Shown: positions 48,791 to 61,082 of the stretch, piece by piece
Position numbering within the stretch: position 1 is the stretch's first letter
How the letters are laid out: each line of letters opens with the position of its first letter
DNA from: Hypomesus transpacificus
Lineage: Eukaryota > Chordata > Actinopteri > Osmeriformes > Osmeridae
Length of the DNA stretch: 64,000 bases
Reading direction: 5' to 3'
Assembly (NCBI RefSeq): GCF_021917145.1
Contig: NC_061082.1
Span: 16,719,682-16,783,681 of the forward strand
The notes under the pieces: model-generated
Seen by the model: only the letters and a program-made list of their open reading frames with translations
Databases searched by the model: none
What the model was told of the DNA's origin: nothing
Program-made: the position numbers and the translations under genes

Positions 48791-50451
48791 AATAAATTGA
48801 GAAATAAGATTACAACAAGCCATATGTGTTCTTATAGGTTACCCAAACAGGCAGGACAGAGGGACATGACCAAAGAGCATCAGAACAAGCCTCTAGCTTT
48901 GACACGCAGCTACATGAGGAAGAGCAGGGAGCATCAGAGCAGACAAACACAGAGTAGTATGGTGTCTGTTGGCAGTCAGACTGACCCAGTAGAACAGTGC
49001 CAATGTCTACAGAGCTTTGCTAAACATGACACAAAATCCACATTGATACATGACATTATTGTTGAAAATGTAATTAGGAATGACCACTGCTACAGTGCAT
49101 TAATGAGAAAGGAACTGTCATACAGCACGCCAGTGACAACATTCTCAACGGCATCAACATCAAAACTTGACCTGGAACCTCCTGGTGTTGACGGCAGTGA
49201 AGAGGACCTCTTATCTGAGGGGCAGGAAGACTTATCTGAGGGGCAGGAAGACTTATCTGAGGGGCCGGAAGACACAAATGACTTAGATGTCCTACCAAGT
49301 GATGAGGAGCAACACAACACGACACCTGAAGAGGACGAACAAGTAATAACAGCTGACTCAACAAAAGAAACCAAGCACATAATATCTGCAAAAGCACTTT
49401 GCCAGTTATTTACAATTTGTCATCATGAGAATTGTGGTAAATGTCTGTTAGAACCAGCACAACTTGTGAAAAGAGGATTTGGGCTTACCATTAAGACCGA
49501 GTGCTTGGATGGTCACAGCTATGTCTGGCATTCCCAGCCTCTAATCAGAGGGGTTATGGAGTGCAACATATTGATTCCCTCAGCAGTCTTCATTACTGGC
49601 AATGAATGTGCTCCATTTTTGGAAATGTGTTAATGTCTTGAGTTGGAGACCTTATCAGAAAGGGAATGGTACAAAATACAAAAAGCATACGTCATCCCTG
49701 AAGTAAATCGCCAGTGGACCCTCCATAATGAAAGTATCATGGCAGCGGTCGGGGTTGAGCAGCTTATCCTCTCTGGAGATGCCAGGTATGATAGCCCAGG
49801 TCACAATGCTACTTTTGGCACATACACATTGCTTGATACAAAATCAAAGCTGGTAGTAGCTCAGGAAACCGTCAAGGTGACTGAAGTAAAGAACAGCTAC
49901 TGGCTTGAGACAGCAGGCATTGAGAGGTGCCTCACCAGGCTTGCAGACCATGGTGTCTCAATTTCCATCCTGGCCACAGACTGCCACCCATCAGTTCAGA
50001 AGATCATGAAGGAACAGCATAGCACAGTACAGCATGAGTATGACCTGTGGCACATAGTGAAGAACATGAAAAAATGACTACTAAAAATCAAGTCACCAGA
50101 TTTGATGGAATGGGTTAAGTGCATATCCGATCATCTGTAGTTCTCTGTGGCAACATGCAATGGGGTTAAGACAAAACTGAGAAAAAGTGGACCTCTATAC
50201 TGCATCATATCACCAATGTGCACGAGTGGCTGTCCAGTGAAACATTCTCCAGGTGTGAACACCCTCCATATACACCTGAAGAAGAAAGGTGCCGTCCCTG
50301 GATCCAGGAGAAGTCAACAGGATTTGATGGTCTGCAAAAGGTTGTTCTGGATAAGTTGTTGCTAAAGAAGCTAGAGAAAACCACTGCAGGCATCCACACA
50401 GGAGAGCTAGAGAGTGTACATTCTCTTTACACGAAATACGCTACAAAAAGA

Positions 50452-52831
50452 ACACTACAGCTCTGCATTCAACACCATCATCCCCTCCAGACTGGTCTCC
50501 AAGCTTGTGGACCTGGGACTAAGCACCTCCCTCTGCAAGTGGATCTTCCACTTCCTGACGGGGAGTGGAAGGAGCTCCAACCTCCTTAAGTTTGCTGACG
50601 ACACAACCATCGTGGGCCTCATCTCTGACAGTGACGAGTCAGCCTACAGAGAGGAGGTTCAATAACCTCTCTCTTAACATTAGCAAGACCAAGGAGATGA
50701 TTGTGGACTATAGGAGGCGGCAGGAGGAGGAGCATGCACCCCTACTCATCAATGGATCGGAAGTGGAGAAGGTCAGCTGCTTCAAGTTCCTCGGGGTGAA
50801 CATCAGCAATGACCTCACCTGGTCTGTTCACACGGACAAGGTGGTCAAAGCGGCCCGTAAGCGCCTCTTCTTCCTGAAGAGATTAAAGAAGTTTGGTATG
50901 GACTCAGTCATCCTCACTAACTTTTACAGATGCACTATCGAGAGCATTCTGACTGGTTGTATTACAGTGTGGTATGGGAGCTGCACAGACAGGGACTGCA
51001 AGGCCCTACGAAGTGTGGTCCGTGTTGCTCAGTTCATCATCGGAAGGAAGCTCCCAGCCCTACAGGACACCTACCACACACGTTGCCTAAGGAAAGCCAG
51101 CAGGATTCTAAGAGACTGTTTCCACCCATCCTTCAGTCTCTTTACCCCGTTGCCTTCTGGCAGGCGTTACCGCAGCATCCGGTCGCGCACACGCAGACTG
51201 GACAACAGTTTCTACCCAAGGGCCATCAGGCTTTTGAATGGACACTAATAAGGACATTGATTTACTGCACACTAGTCGCTTACGGTGCGTTCACACTGCA
51301 GACTTTTTTACCGCTCAGCACCGCCGGCCTTCCCACAGTGCACCACGCTAGGGGGCGTGTCAGACAGATTCATTCAGAGCTGTAGTTCTCTTAAATCACT
51401 GTTTTAGTTTGTATAATGTCATGGCAAATGTGCAGACAAAATACAACTTTTACACAGATTAAGCAAAAATCCGACACGCATTCTAGATCTGACATGATCT
51501 TATCTACAGCACACAATAGGTTATCTTTTTCCACACTTTTTTTAGGCCGAGTGAAAGATTAAATGCCACCCGCACTCTATGGAACGGGTTTTGTTCCGGC
51601 TGGAAAGAAAAATGCATACATAAACGTTGACATGTGTAACCTTTTATTATATTACTCAAAATCTCTGCAAATCAATCGCTAGATTATGACTTGCCACTAC
51701 ACATTCACTGTATGGATAGCGAGTGGCTGCCAGCCAACATTTCAGCGTTGAATGTCAATCGTGTGCCGGGTGAGCTAGCTAGACTATGCAGCTAGCACAG
51801 AAGAAAGTTACGTAATGTGAAGAAACTGAATTAAAGTACAAAATACAACACACCAGGGACGCCGACAACCTCAGCAACCCTGCGTCAGGCATCATTTTTT
51901 TGTTTATGTCTCTATAATCGAACATAGTCGTATCATACAATACTGGGTATGAAGACACACATACGATGAGTTGCTCTTCCATCTTGAAATTGTCAAACCT
52001 AGAAATGTTTACCATGACCAACAGTTGCTACGTTACTAGAAACAAGAAACCAACTCGATTGGCCATCGCTGGCGTTTTCACGCTCGTCATTTACATAAAG
52101 TTGAGAAAAATCCAACTTTCGCCGCCCCGCTCGCCTTCCCACAATACCCTACTCGAGCGTCGACGCCCCGCTCGCCTTCCCACAATACCCTACGCGACGC
52201 CCCGCTCGCCTTCCCACAATACCCTACGCGAGCGTCGACGCCCCGCTCGTCTTCCCACAATGCCCTACGCGGGCGTCAACGCCTGGTTACATTGAAAATG
52301 AATTGGAAACCGACGCCCCGCTCTGCCCGCCCCGCTGCAGTGTGAACGCATCGTTATACTCTGTCACTTTCAGCTACTGGTCGCACTATCAGTAACATTG
52401 CACTACTGTACCTCACTGTACCTCGCCACCAGGCTCCTGTATGGTCATTGACTTGGTCACTGATCTGCAAATTTGCACTATTGTAATGCACTCCACTTAG
52501 GTTAGAATAGGTTATAGGGTTGAAATAGGTTTTATGTACATTTAGGGTTAGTATAGTGTACTACTTATTGTTATCTGTAATTTAGGAAGTTTTAGTTTTA
52601 GTTTAGTTTTAGAATTAGTTTTAGGGTTAGTATAGTCGATTATTTATTGCTATCTATATATTTAGGAGGTTTACTTACTTAAGCTCAGCATAGATGTAAA
52701 TTATGTTCTGTGTACTTATATGTTATGTTATGCCAGGTGCTTGCGTTGTCTTGTCTTAAGAATTTCAGTGCCCAGTCTAACCTTGTGTTGTTCTGTGTAC
52801 CTGACAAATAAAAGACTTGAACTTGATCAGT
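50452..52831 (+). mobile_element. L2/CR1-group LINE fragment inserted in the Kolobok-like gene
   Basis: 5'-truncated and internally deleted. It starts at [10 protein letters not shown], jumps to the FADDTT catalytic motif (about 50590), and continues as NISKTKEMIVDYRR, FLGVNISNDLTWS, KRLFFLKRL and LPSGRRYRSIRSRTRRLDNSF to the stop at 51248. The 3' UTR is split by a MITE (51283-52353) and ends ctgacaaataaaagacttga. Host transposase sequence resumes at once. The tail of a related copy is at 61083-61190. Confidence 0.8.
51283..52353. mobile_element. 1071-bp MITE, Harbinger-type (TTA duplication)
   Basis: The termini cggtgcgttcacactgcag and ctgcagtgtgaacgcatcg are inverted repeats with 18 of 19 bases matching. 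They are flanked by TTA at 51280-51282 and 52354-52356. A 3-bp TWA duplication fits PIF/Harbinger. Near the right end (52118-52275) is a GC-rich tandem repeat with cgccccgctcgccttcccac units. No transposase is encoded. Confidence 0.85.
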
Positions 52832-53069
52832 TCTCCAAGGCAGCAAAGCAGTACGTTGCTGTCCAACAGAGGAAAGAGAAGGCATACAACTTCAGGCAGG
52901 AGATCATGGTTGGAATAGCTAACCGGTGCAGAGAGAAGACCATCCAGGAAGTGCTGAGGGAAAATGAAAACTCCCAGAGAATTACACTAGGTCAACACAG
53001 AGGGATTGAGAAACCAGACAAGGGCTCATCTATTGCTAAGCATCTCAGTCGCTTCCACAAGTAAATGGC

Positions 53070-54138
53070 TACAGTTTGGACTCTTGATCAATAATACTTC
53101 ATTAAAAAAATGTTTTAATAATTACTTACAGCCTATTTTAACAACAACAACCATCATTCAAAAAATGCATTTCAAAGCCGTTGTATGTCTCAGAGGGAAA
53201 CTTGGACCGGATTGCATGGACCACACAAGTTGGTATGGGCACTCTGTTCCTTTTTCCCCAAGTACCCCCTGACCCACAAGGTGAATTGCCTATAGGCAGT
53301 CAACCTGTAAAGACTGAAAAATAATATTGATTAGTGTGGAACACTTGTTCATTTGTGATATGTTCAGTTGTGAATTTAGTCTTGACATGAATTAACAGTA
53401 GAGTACAGTAACTTAAAAATTCGAATAAACTGAGATCCAGCCTCGATTCTAATACATGTCGTTGTGTACTATCTACAGTTAGCCTATTTAACAGCACAAT
53501 TACTCAATTCTAATGTAAAATAAACATAACCACCAGAGTTGCCAACTCTCTCGGTTTTGCCGTTTGACACGCATTTCAACAATTTCTCACGCTCTCACGC
53601 CACACCTTGTATATCTCACGCTGAAAAGGCAACGCCAAACAAGTAGCCTATCTAACGTAGTAAACAGAAGACGCGCAGGTTAACGGAGTGAAGCAACATG
53701 ACGCGCAAACAGCCGTGTAAACTCGCCTTCTCTCCCTCCTCTCCATGGCGAATTTTACATTGAGGGGGGGGGCTCGCCCCTCGCACCAAAGCTCGCCCCT
53801 CGCACAAAATCTCACGCCAAGGTTTTTGAAAAAGTTGGCAGCCCTGTAACCTCACACACACAGCAGCTAACGTTAGCCTAGTAACAGACATTTAGCGTTA
53901 GCTGTTACGAAGTACCAGCTCTAAAAACATTAACGCTACATAAACGATGGCGTTTTTAAAATAGCTAGCTAGCTCTGTCTCTAGCGTAATAGCACCTAAA
54001 TTCAGATTTGATCACAAAGCTAGCAAGCTCCTTAACGTTAGCTCTACCTACACTGATTAACCTAGTCTAATTAACAAGTTGTCAACTCAACCAACTTGAA
54101 GGTAACACAGTACTAGCTAGCTAGTAGCTGAAACTTAC
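53070..54138. other. Intergenic, repeat-derived; no gene
   Basis: Includes a segment at about 53535-53850 rich in ctcacgc motifs (agttgccaactctctcgg to gaaaaagttggcagccct), whose ends are roughly inverted and which resembles a dispersed fish repeat. No exon of the P2X7-C pseudogene could be found here. Confidence 0.4.
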
Positions 54139-54568
54139 CAGCTATTTATAGGGCGCCCCAAACTTTCCGCACTAACAATAACATCTTTCAGGGAAAGCAT
54201 GGCCACCTCTAAAAGGTCTTTCTCTTGACACAACATGGGAAAAAAGCCTGTGCTCAATGATGCACGATCATTTTCCTGGACCGCCAACACCCAGGTCATG
54301 CAGGTCTGCCTCTTTGCAACAGATGGATTCCGTCTCTGTTGGCATTGCCGTGCAGTTATCACAAGTACATCACTCGGTGTTGTTCAACCTGTCAGAACTG
54401 TCAACTATATTTGTATCTTCCGACACAACCACATCATCTGGAACAACTGCTGGAACATAATTAAGTATTGGTTCGTAAGCATAGGCCATGGGATGAACAG
54501 GGATAGGTGTGATAGGTCGATCTTCTTTCATTTTCAATGTAGTTTGGCGGGTTGAAATTGAGCTCAAC
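54139..54568 (-). pseudogene. P2X7 C-terminal-domain-like exon with two nonsense codons
   Basis: The minus strand starts MSSISTRQTTLKMKED and reads through AYAYEPILNYVP and DSSDRLNNTE, then a stop (TGA where this family usually has Trp), then CTCDNCTAMPTETESICCKE, a second stop, SCIIEHRLF, and ESLGRPINSW before a GTAAGT donor near 54138. The CxCxxC and CC pattern matches the zinc-binding cytoplasmic domain of P2X7 receptors, which by recall is also found in many short fish proteins. Downstream exons are not evident. Probably a dead exon, unless the stops are sequence errors. Confidence 0.65.
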
Positions 54569-54573
54569 CATTC

Positions 54574-54620
54574 TCGTGACGTCAGCTGTATACGTCATTT
54601 AAAGATGGCGGCGCCGTGTT
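54574..54620. promoter_or_regulatory. CRE and YY1-like promoter elements
   Basis: gtgacgtcagc (about 54576-54586), a second tacgtca and aagatggcggcgcc (about 54602-54615) lie directly upstream of the minus-strand P2X7-C-like exon. They resemble the CRE plus ATGGCGGC layout at the promoters of genes A-C. Confidence 0.45.
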
Positions 54621-55318
54621 ATTTTTAAGTACATAATTTACACACTAGACATGTCTATTATTTATATAATGTGGCATTACATTTTATATTATATATTTTT
54701 TGTGTGATTAAATGTATAAAGTATTATAATATCACTGTGTCTAATCACAGTTCAGTCACTGGTAAGTTCGTCAGCACGTTTGTTGCAATAAATTGAAAAA
54801 CTTGAAATTGTTTTTTTTTTTTATCAATATATTATGTGCTGATTTCTGGATGTTATTATTCTGTCCCTGATGTTAACGTATATTTGATGAAACCTGCGAT
54901 GACCTTCATTTAAAACTGCATCAGCACTTTATGTTGACATTTGTTAGCGAATATTAGCTAACGTTACCTAGAGCAATTTATGGTTGCAGACTTTGATGGT
55001 TTCTTTTTGTGATTTTCCTTAAGGTACACATCAGTGTCTTTAAAAAAAGAACACACCGCCGGTGACAAAATGCACGGTGTGCTGTACCGACCATCATTGT
55101 CCCCAAACCATCGTGGTTGTGTCTAACCTTAACCTCGACCTCTGCTATGACTCTTGGCCTTAAACTAATCCTAACCTCAACCGTCGTTGTGACGCCTAAA
55201 CTCAACCGGGCCTCCCAGGCTGCAGCCGTAGAATGGATTTTAGTTTGTAGTCTAGCTAAAAAAAAAACACGTACACCAAAGTAGGAAGGAGAAATAGCGG
55301 ACCAGACAAGCTTTTATT
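54621..55318. other. Intergenic, no gene recognised
   Basis: AT-rich. A short run of cctaacct-like words near 55120-55205 is low complexity. Confidence 0.4.
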
Positions 55319-55324
55319 TTGAAA

Positions 55325-55535
55325 AGTAGAGGCATGAGACGGGAGGGCATGAGACGGGAGGGCATGAGACGGGAAGGCATGAGACGGGAGGGCATGAGAC
55401 GGGAGGGCATGAGACGGGAGGGCATGAGACGGGAGGGCATGAGACGGGAGGTTATGAGGCGGGAGGTTATGAGGCGGGAGGTTATGAGACGGGAGGTTAT
55501 GAGGCGGGAGGTTATGAGGCGGGTGGCTGCAGGCT
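55325..55535. repeat. 15-bp minisatellite
   Basis: About fourteen copies of atgagacgggagggc, shifting to atgaggcgggaggtt in the right third. The 15-bp period leaves both strands open, so the frames across it are not evidence of a gene. Confidence 0.92.
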
Positions 55536-55539
55536 GCAG

Positions 55540-56344
55540 CCATACACTCTTGGGTAAACAGGTAAATGATAAGGTAATTCCACCACTGGAGAACCAAGCA
55601 GGAGAAGCACCAGAGTGGTTGAGGGAGAACCCTTCTTTCTCAGTGCAGGAGTCTTTTGTCAAAAATCCAATAATCTGACCTAAGTTTTGGTGCTTCACTT
55701 ATTATGATCATGGAAACAGAAGTAGTAGTCAGCTAATAATGACATTGCTATCACTACTATGATTTCATAAAGTCATGATTTACAAAACTGTTAAATAACA
55801 TCCCAATTATTCACACACTTTGCATTTAGTACATTTGAAAGATAGTTTACCTACAAAGCTTTGGTACCTACAGTGTTATGTGAGAGGGATAGAATACAAA
55901 GACTGGAACAATAAAACACAACAAAGACAGAACACTCACAAATACAGGACAGGGAACGCAACGGTCAGTAACTACGCCTGTGACAATATTGACTTAAGGA
56001 GTTGTCTCCTCCCTTTCTCAAAGTTGAGTACTAGCTGAGTACCACAAATGACATTGCGTGGATTGTAGTTCCAGTTCCTACTGTGGCGATACGCCTGAAC
56101 CCTACAAAAGGAGGAAGCCAAATATATAAATAATCAAATAAATAGACGAGCCACTGGATGAAGTATGTCTTCTCTTGGACAGATACTTTTCTACAGGTGT
56201 GGTTGTGGTTTATGACTCGGTTTCCCTAATGGCAAAGTTCAAGTTTAGTGGCTACTGTGTACAGATTGTTTGTCAAGCAGGATAAGTTAAGTGAGTCAAG
56301 TAGTATGTACTTGTTTTGATATGACATTTCTCTCATTTTTCAGT
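55540..56344. other. Upstream region of vtcn1
   Basis: No coding region recognised. It probably holds the vtcn1 promoter and 5' untranslated exon; a consensus acceptor (tcatttttcag) ends at 56343, just before the ATG. Confidence 0.4.
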
Positions 56345-57650
56345 ATGGTTGTGCTCATCATCGTCTTTTCTGCACTCATCATCATCTTTCTATCTATAGC
56401 AGGGGTAAGGGGTAAGTAAGAGATATGGACCATCACATGAGCTTCATCCTCACAATTTGGCATTTGATTATTTTAAAAAGCATGTTTGTGTTTGGTCTTG
56501 TACAATAACTGTGCTATCCATTAGGCACCCAGGGAAGTGTGGAGAGCAATGATACCTCACCAGTGGGCAACTTGGGCGAGGATGTGGTCCTGAGCTGCTC
56601 CCTGACCTTGGCTTCAGCTAGCGATGTGGCCATCACCTGGACAAAGAAGGGCCTGAGTGGGGTGGTGTACCAATATGCTAATGGTGCTGCACAGCTGGAG
56701 GAGCAAAATGCCCAGTTCAGAAACAGAACACAGCTCTTTAGAAGTGCAGCAGCAACAGGAAGTGCATCTCTGTTGCTGAGCAGTGTGCGAGTGAGTGATG
56801 AAGGGCAGTACATCTGCAGTGCGAGTGCCTCCAGAGGCAGGGGCATGGTCACAATACACTTACGAGTAGCAGGTAAGAGACTCTCTTTTCCAATGCATTC
56901 TGTATATGCTTTTATTTTCTTTGAGTAACAGTTACATTTCTCTGAATGATAATATTAGCAGTAAAACAGTGTAGGTTAATTACATTTCACCATCAGCTTT
57001 TTCAGCTCCAACTTTTTTGATAGAGGGGAGGGATATTTTGACTGCAAAAGCACAAAAATGGTCCCCAAAGCCAAATGTAACCTGGATGGAATTTAATGGT
57101 AAGATACTGAACGGGAACACCAGCTTCAGCAAAAACTCGGCTGGGATTTACAGTCTCGTCAGCTCTCTGCAGCCAGTCACTGATTCCACCTACTCATGCC
57201 TCATCCAAAACTCTCTTGTGAAGGCCTTCTCTGAAGCAACTATTAAAGGTAAATATGTTCAGCAGTTTACAGAGCAGAACTTGTCTTACATTGTAACACT
57301 CAATTGATACGTGTTGTCCAAAAGGTTACAGGCACTCAGTAAAACAAAATTAACACATGGCATTCAGGAAGTGTTATGAGACCTGTACATCCTATTTGTA
57401 CAATACAAGCGGTAACAGGTAATCACCAAACCAGACCAATAAAGAAAGAATATCTAGGGCAGAAATGAAAAGAATTAATATAAACCCAAATCAAGATACT
57501 AGTTTGATAAGTGACATTGAATCTGTATTCCCAGGTACGGAGATATTTGAGAGGACCGCCTTCGTCTACACCTCCAGATCAACCTCACTGAGGCCTGAAC
57601 TACTGTTCGTTACAGCTACTTTCATTCTCTGTATTTGTCAGCGAGGCTAA
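56345..57650 (+). CDS. vtcn1: V-set domain-containing T-cell activation inhibitor 1-like (B7-H4), 257 aa
   Basis: Exons 56345-56411, 56525-56872, 57006-57248 and 57535-57650, all GT-AG, sum to 774 bp in one frame. Residues 1-22 are a hydrophobic leader. Exon 2 is a V-set Ig domain (GNLGEDVVLSC, ITWTKKG, DEGQYICSA). Exon 3 is a C-type Ig domain (WSPKPNVTW, STYSCLIQN). Exon 4 ends in a short hydrophobic segment (LLFVTATFILCI) that may anchor the protein. It should act at the cell surface as an inhibitory ligand for T cells (family knowledge). The first Cys expected in the C-type domain (ILTxKAQKW) is Ala here. The neighbour trim45 supports the call, since TRIM45 and VTCN1 are adjacent in human. 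Confidence 0.82.
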
Positions 57651-57689
57651 ATACATTTAACGGCAGATACAGTTGAACATACACGGATC

Positions 57690-57932
57690 AGTCATAACAT
57701 TATGACCACCTGCCTAATATAGGTGCCCCTTTTGCCGCTAAGACAACGCTTTCCCGATGAAGCGTGGACTCCAGTAGACATCTGAAGATGTGTTGTGGTT
57801 TCTGGCACCAAGACGTTAGCAATAGATCCTTTAAGTCCTGTAAATTGCGGGGGCCTCCTTAAATCGGACTTGTTTGTCCAGCACACCCCACAGATGCTCG
57901 GTTGGACTGAGATTGGAAACCAAGCCAACACC
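57690..57932 (-). pseudogene. Tc1-like transposase C-terminal fragment
   Basis: The minus strand reads SPTEHLWGVLDKQVRFKEAP, the region after the last catalytic residue of Tc1/mariner transposases, followed by stops and frameshifts and a degraded RQKGHLY (normally AKGGxxxY). It ends near ggtggtcataatg, the start of a terminal repeat familiar from fish genomes. Confidence 0.65.
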
Positions 57933-58154
57933 TTCACCTATTTGAGTTTCTACTTTATTCAACACCCATCATGTGAAAGAAAGCATTCAGTTGCGTAAAA
58001 TGCCACCACTCCTCCATATCAATTGTTTTTGACACCAATACATTTAGAATAATTTTAAATAACAAAGTATTATTTGGGCTTATTTGTATTTTTAAACATC
58101 ACAACCAACATTCTCAATCCAGCCACCGGCCAGTCAGTCCTTGCTCCTTAAGAG

Positions 58155-58252
58155 TTATTTGGAAAGAAATATTAGCATGTCAGCCTTCTCTGGGCTAAGG
58201 CATTCTCTTTCCCGGCTGATTGTGCCTCCAGCAGCTGAGAAAATTCTCCCCG
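58155..58252 (-). pseudogene. hAT transposase C-terminal fragment
   Basis: The minus strand translates as RIFSAAGGTISRERECLSPE followed by KADMLIFLSK and a stop, matching the end of the hAT dimerisation domain. Sequence on its 5' side (58260-58460) may be further hAT remnant but is too degraded to assign. Confidence 0.65.
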
Positions 58253-58459
58253 CTTTATCATGTCACTCATATTCACAGTCTTCCCTGAAATAATCTTGCC
58301 GCATTTTATGCATTTATTATTAACAGACGCCACACGCGTGAACTATAGCCATACTTTCGAAAGTTCCGGCGACATCTCAGCTATATAAGACAAAACATTT
58401 CTCTTCATCAGAGGATTCGAGGAGCTTCGCTATTCGTTTGGCCTTCTTTTCCCCTTCTC

Positions 58460-59136
58460 CACACTAGTGGGGAGCTGAAAATGTTTCTGCGTAGTGGCTT
58501 TCTGCCGCCTAAGGTCACATCCTTCACTGGCGTGTCTGTTAATATTGCAGTTTTCCTCTTTCTCCTTTGTGGAGCCATTATCCTTGGTCCAGCTTTGGGA
58601 TGAGGGGGGATTTCTTCAGGGCAGAGCAGTGACGGACTGGGGGGAAAAAGTGGCCCGGGAGTTACTGTCAGACCGGCCCACTCAATACACGGCCCACTCA
58701 GTACACGGCACGTTGCCTACTCAATGCATCGCATGTATCGTTCTTTTTCTCCCTTAGCTTTTCAGCTCCACCTTTACGTTGTGGTGCTGATGACATGCTC
58801 TAACTCTCAAAAACAACTTTGTCTGCTAGCGAGTGATGCAAATGTTGAGTAGGCAAGGCAAGTTTATATATTATACGTTATATGTATTCAAGCTGTGTAA
58901 TATGGAAAATAGTTGGAGGTGCCGGCGATGTCAGAGGGAGGGTCAGTTGGTGATGGAAGTCGGACGGTATTTTGGACCATCCCGACCCCGATGGTGATTT
59001 CTCACCATCCACGCATCACTAGCTGAGTTGATGTGCTTTTTGAAAGGCCCATATACTGTCCGGTCAAGTGGCTGCAGTTTATGGGAACCGTGAGGTTGGA
59101 AGGACAGCATTACTAAGCCATTTGTTTAGGCGTAGT
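58460..59136. other. Intergenic, no gene recognised
   Basis: A short repeated motif (cggcccactcaatacac/cggcccactcagtacac) lies at about 58675-58705. No coding region could be supported. Confidence 0.4.
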
Positions 59137-59889
59137 CTAGACCAATAATTGACAAGTGTGAACAATGAAACATCCCATTCGTTTGTGTCCTCTTTGAGCC
59201 ACTACCTTCTCTGATTTGTGAACAGTAGTCACTGTTTCATCCATGTTCCAGATATAATCTGGTCCAAAACTATGTCTTCTCATTACCTCTGCCAGCTTAT
59301 TAAACAAAGACTCAATGTTCTGTTTGTTGAAGCTGGTTGCTCGTTCAAAGCTTGTAGGCTGTGGGCCACGAATAAAGAGATGTGGGTGGTGTTTCAAAAA
59401 GTCTAAAAATCTATCTGCACTCACTCCATGGCTGTGGTATGTGAATGTTCTGAGTAACTGCATACTGATATGCAAGTTTTCAAACTTCCCTTGGTCAGAA
59501 TCCGAATCAACTTTAATCGCCAAGTGAGTTTGCACAAACAAGGAATTTAATATCGCAGGAAGGTGCATACGGTAAACATGAGTTTTAAATATAAAATGTA
59601 GAGAAAGTCAGAAGTACCATAATATATTTCAGATGCCCTTGCTGCTCTGGTGTTCTGTGAATATCTGGAGATTTTTAAGGTAACCAACATGAACAAATGA
59701 CTTGTCATGCCTCCCTTCTGTGTCGTCACTGCTCATGTTTTTACAGTATCGAGCCAGCGTCCTATAGTTAATATCAAAGACTGCTGCTGTACTTCTGATA
59801 CTCTTTCCCTGCAGCTTCACCTGTCTCACTGCCTGCAGAATGACATCTGGGTGAGTCGCCCCTCTCGTGGTCTTTTTCTTTACCTCCAC
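59137..59889 (-). pseudogene. pogo/Tigger-like DDE transposase, degenerate
   Basis: The N-terminal piece (59889 to about 59630) has a Psq-type DNA-binding motif: DVILQAVRQVKLQGKSIRST, then INYRTLARYC and VGYLKNLQIF. After a frameshift comes ASEIYYGTS, then a gap, then 59568-59137 with SADRFLDFLKHHP, ERATSFNKQN and IWNMDET, the first catalytic Asp. The piece downstream (AQRGHKRMG) is typical of this family. The rest of the catalytic domain is missing. Confidence 0.75.
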
Positions 59890-61082
59890 AACATTTTCCT
59901 CCCATCAAAAATTAAGCAAAGCATGACTATTCTTTCAAAACCTTCCATTGATATACCTCCATTCCAGTGTGACAACCTGCCCCATCTGAACTCTTGTGGT
60001 AAATGTTTAGCTAGCAACCAAATGACTTGACCTAGCATCTGATACATTTACTGAAACTCTATTTATGCCCTTCCATTCTTAAACTAAAGTTTCAGAATAC
60101 AGATAAGCTAAATGTACTTGTAATTTACAGAAGACAGTTTATACCAAAGTAAATGAATACTATTACCCATTAGCCTACAATGGTAAATTGTCATTTTGAT
60201 GTATGTGGCTCGTGGTTGGAGGCTTTCTCATAGGTTGAGCCTGGCTGATACAATAACTGTCTGGCATGTGATTGGATGTTTGGCTTCGAAAACACTTGCT
60301 GATTGTATTTTCTTCTGTTATTCTTATCCATGAATATCTTGGCCATGAATTTCTTATTAAAATAGAGTCTCGGAGAGACTTAGAAGCAGACCATTTCCAA
60401 GTATTTGCTATTTTTTGTTCTGGTGTCGTAAACTTTTATCTTGGCATTTCTCCCTCTGACAGATGAATGTGAATGAATTCCAAAAGCCACACCACTTAAG
60501 ACAGATAACTTTTTCTGCCACAGAATTAAAAAAAATCTATATCAGAGACCTAACTTATGTATTGTGTTGATGTGCATTTTCTGTTAAATAGGATATCCTA
60601 AACATTCTATCATATAAATACGCCCTGCTTCTCAAATCATACTTTTTGTATTAGCACGTATGCTGCTGCCCTAAGTAAGTAACGTTGCATGCAATCTGCA
60701 TACAATTGGGACATACTACTTTATAATAACTTTACGCCTTGAACTTTAACCCTCTTGCTCATACATTTGTCACATATTTTAGCACAAAATGGTTGGTGCC
60801 ACATTTTTTACTGCTTTCTCTGCTGACCAGATTAAAAGTAAATTGTAAAAACTCAAACTTTAGATTTTACTGGGGTTCAGAAGATTTATACTGGGGCACG
60901 TGCCCCAGTAAAGGATCTAACGACGCCCCTGGTCTTAACTGATGTCAAAACTGCCTGCACACTGCAAATGTGCACAAACTCTTAACATCAACTACACATT
61001 ATAATCACCACTGATATGGTAACTATTCCTACCACTTTAGCCTCCTTGGTCAGCAGAACTGTAGACTACATGCAAGCGCTGG
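59890..61082. other. Intergenic, no gene; contains a hAT MITE end
   Basis: AT-rich. 60850-60931 is the end fragment of the hAT MITE family found at 37201, in reverse orientation, with the same cacgtg-centred palindrome and the cgacgcccctgg terminus. Confidence 0.5.

Larger units (their letters stand above)
48797..53064 (+). pseudogene. Kolobok-like DDE transposase, broken by stops and a LINE insertion
   Basis: The first part (to 49630) has an acidic repeat (SEGQEDL three times) and a C-x2-C region (HHENCGKC). After an in-frame stop the same frame continues from 49643 with [20 protein letters not shown] (presumed first Asp), [10 protein letters not shown] (second Asp) and [12 protein letters not shown]. 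Further stops come at 50075 and 50138. The piece [18 protein letters not shown] (about 50397-50450) should hold the third acidic residue. The LINE then intervenes, and the C-terminal part resumes at 52833-53064 (SKAAKQYVAVQQRKEK). The motif order resembles Kolobok transposases by recall. It is not functional. Confidence 0.7.

Noticed and set aside
55252-55698. Open frames of 110-150 codons across the 15-bp repeat
   Set aside because: Minisatellite artefact; no conserved domain.
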